In this document: piece after piece, positions 34,190 to 34,213 of the stretch | Layout: each line of letters opens with the position of its first letter | Numbering within the stretch: position 1 is the first letter of the stretch | Assembly: GCA_029258325.1 (NCBI GenBank) | Contig: JARHZF010000193.1 | Location: forward strand, 1-34,213 | Source: Anaerobiospirillum sp. | Lineage (GTDB): Bacteria > Pseudomonadota > Gammaproteobacteria > Enterobacterales > Succinivibrionaceae | Reading direction: 5' to 3' | Length of the DNA: 34,213 nucleotides | Program-made: the position numbers and the translations under genes | Notes under the pieces: model-generated | The model's input: only the letters and a program-made list of their open reading frames with translations | The model's database searches: none | What the model was told of the DNA's origin: nothing

Positions 34190-34213
34190 GGCCTAGTTTA
34201 TTTATGTTATAGC

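Noticed and set aside
1..34213. CRISPR array, tRNA, rRNA, insertion sequence or integrase
   Set aside because: I looked for regularly spaced repeats, cloverleaf-like segments and transposase or integrase motifs and saw none.

Overview
This window is AT-rich throughout (roughly a quarter G+C by eye) and comes from a Gram-negative bacterium. It carries the outer-membrane secretin, lipoproteins and lipoprotein-modifying enzyme expected of a diderm. It is almost entirely one type III secretion system (T3SS) locus. The gene set is of the Ysc kind: YscX/YscY genes sit upstream of sctV, and YscE/YscG-like needle chaperones surround sctF. That points to a host-associated proteobacterium or relative. 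I cannot name the genus from sequence alone.

Layout. Positions 1-3838 hold two tandem NYN-domain (LabA/PIN-like RNase) genes. Positions 3899-4624 hold lgt, converging on an inverted sctS-sctT pair (4621-5684, minus strand). A 376-388 bp divergent intergenic region leads into the long rightward run: an EspA/SseB-like tip or filament candidate, sctP, sctQ (with a probable internal start for SctQ-C), sctR, a STAS-domain gene, a class I chaperone, a 1477-residue putative effector, sctU, sctO, an orphan small gene, sctW, a second class I chaperone, sctX, sctY, sctV, a SycD-type chaperone, two translocators (sctE, sctB), a third class I chaperone, sctC, sctD, a yscE-like gene, sctF, a yscG-like gene, sctJ, sctK, sctL and sctN. 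A lytic transglycosylase gene converges on sctN from the other strand. After a 270 bp gap come an XRE-type regulator, a third NYN gene that is frameshifted (31670-32963), a fourth intact NYN gene (33111-34070), and two strong hairpins at the right end.

How the parts work together. SctR/S/T/U/V form the export gate, SctQ/K/L/N/O the cytoplasmic sorting platform and ATPase, SctD/J the inner rings, SctC the secretin and SctF the needle. SctP should time the switch from early to later substrates. SctW with its chaperone should gate translocator and effector release, and SctE/SctB should form the host-membrane pore. Lgt can lipidate SctJ, and the lytic transglycosylase can open peptidoglycan for the machine. 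I did not identify an inner rod gene (sctI), a pilotin or an AraC-type activator.

Most unusual points: (1) four NYN paralogues bracket the T3SS, with one catalytically intact and one degenerate copy on each flank in mirror order; (2) the normally contiguous R-S-T-U block is broken, with S and T inverted and R and U separated by a STAS gene, a chaperone and a giant effector candidate; (3) the third NYN gene has lost its C-terminal module to a frameshift plus a stop.
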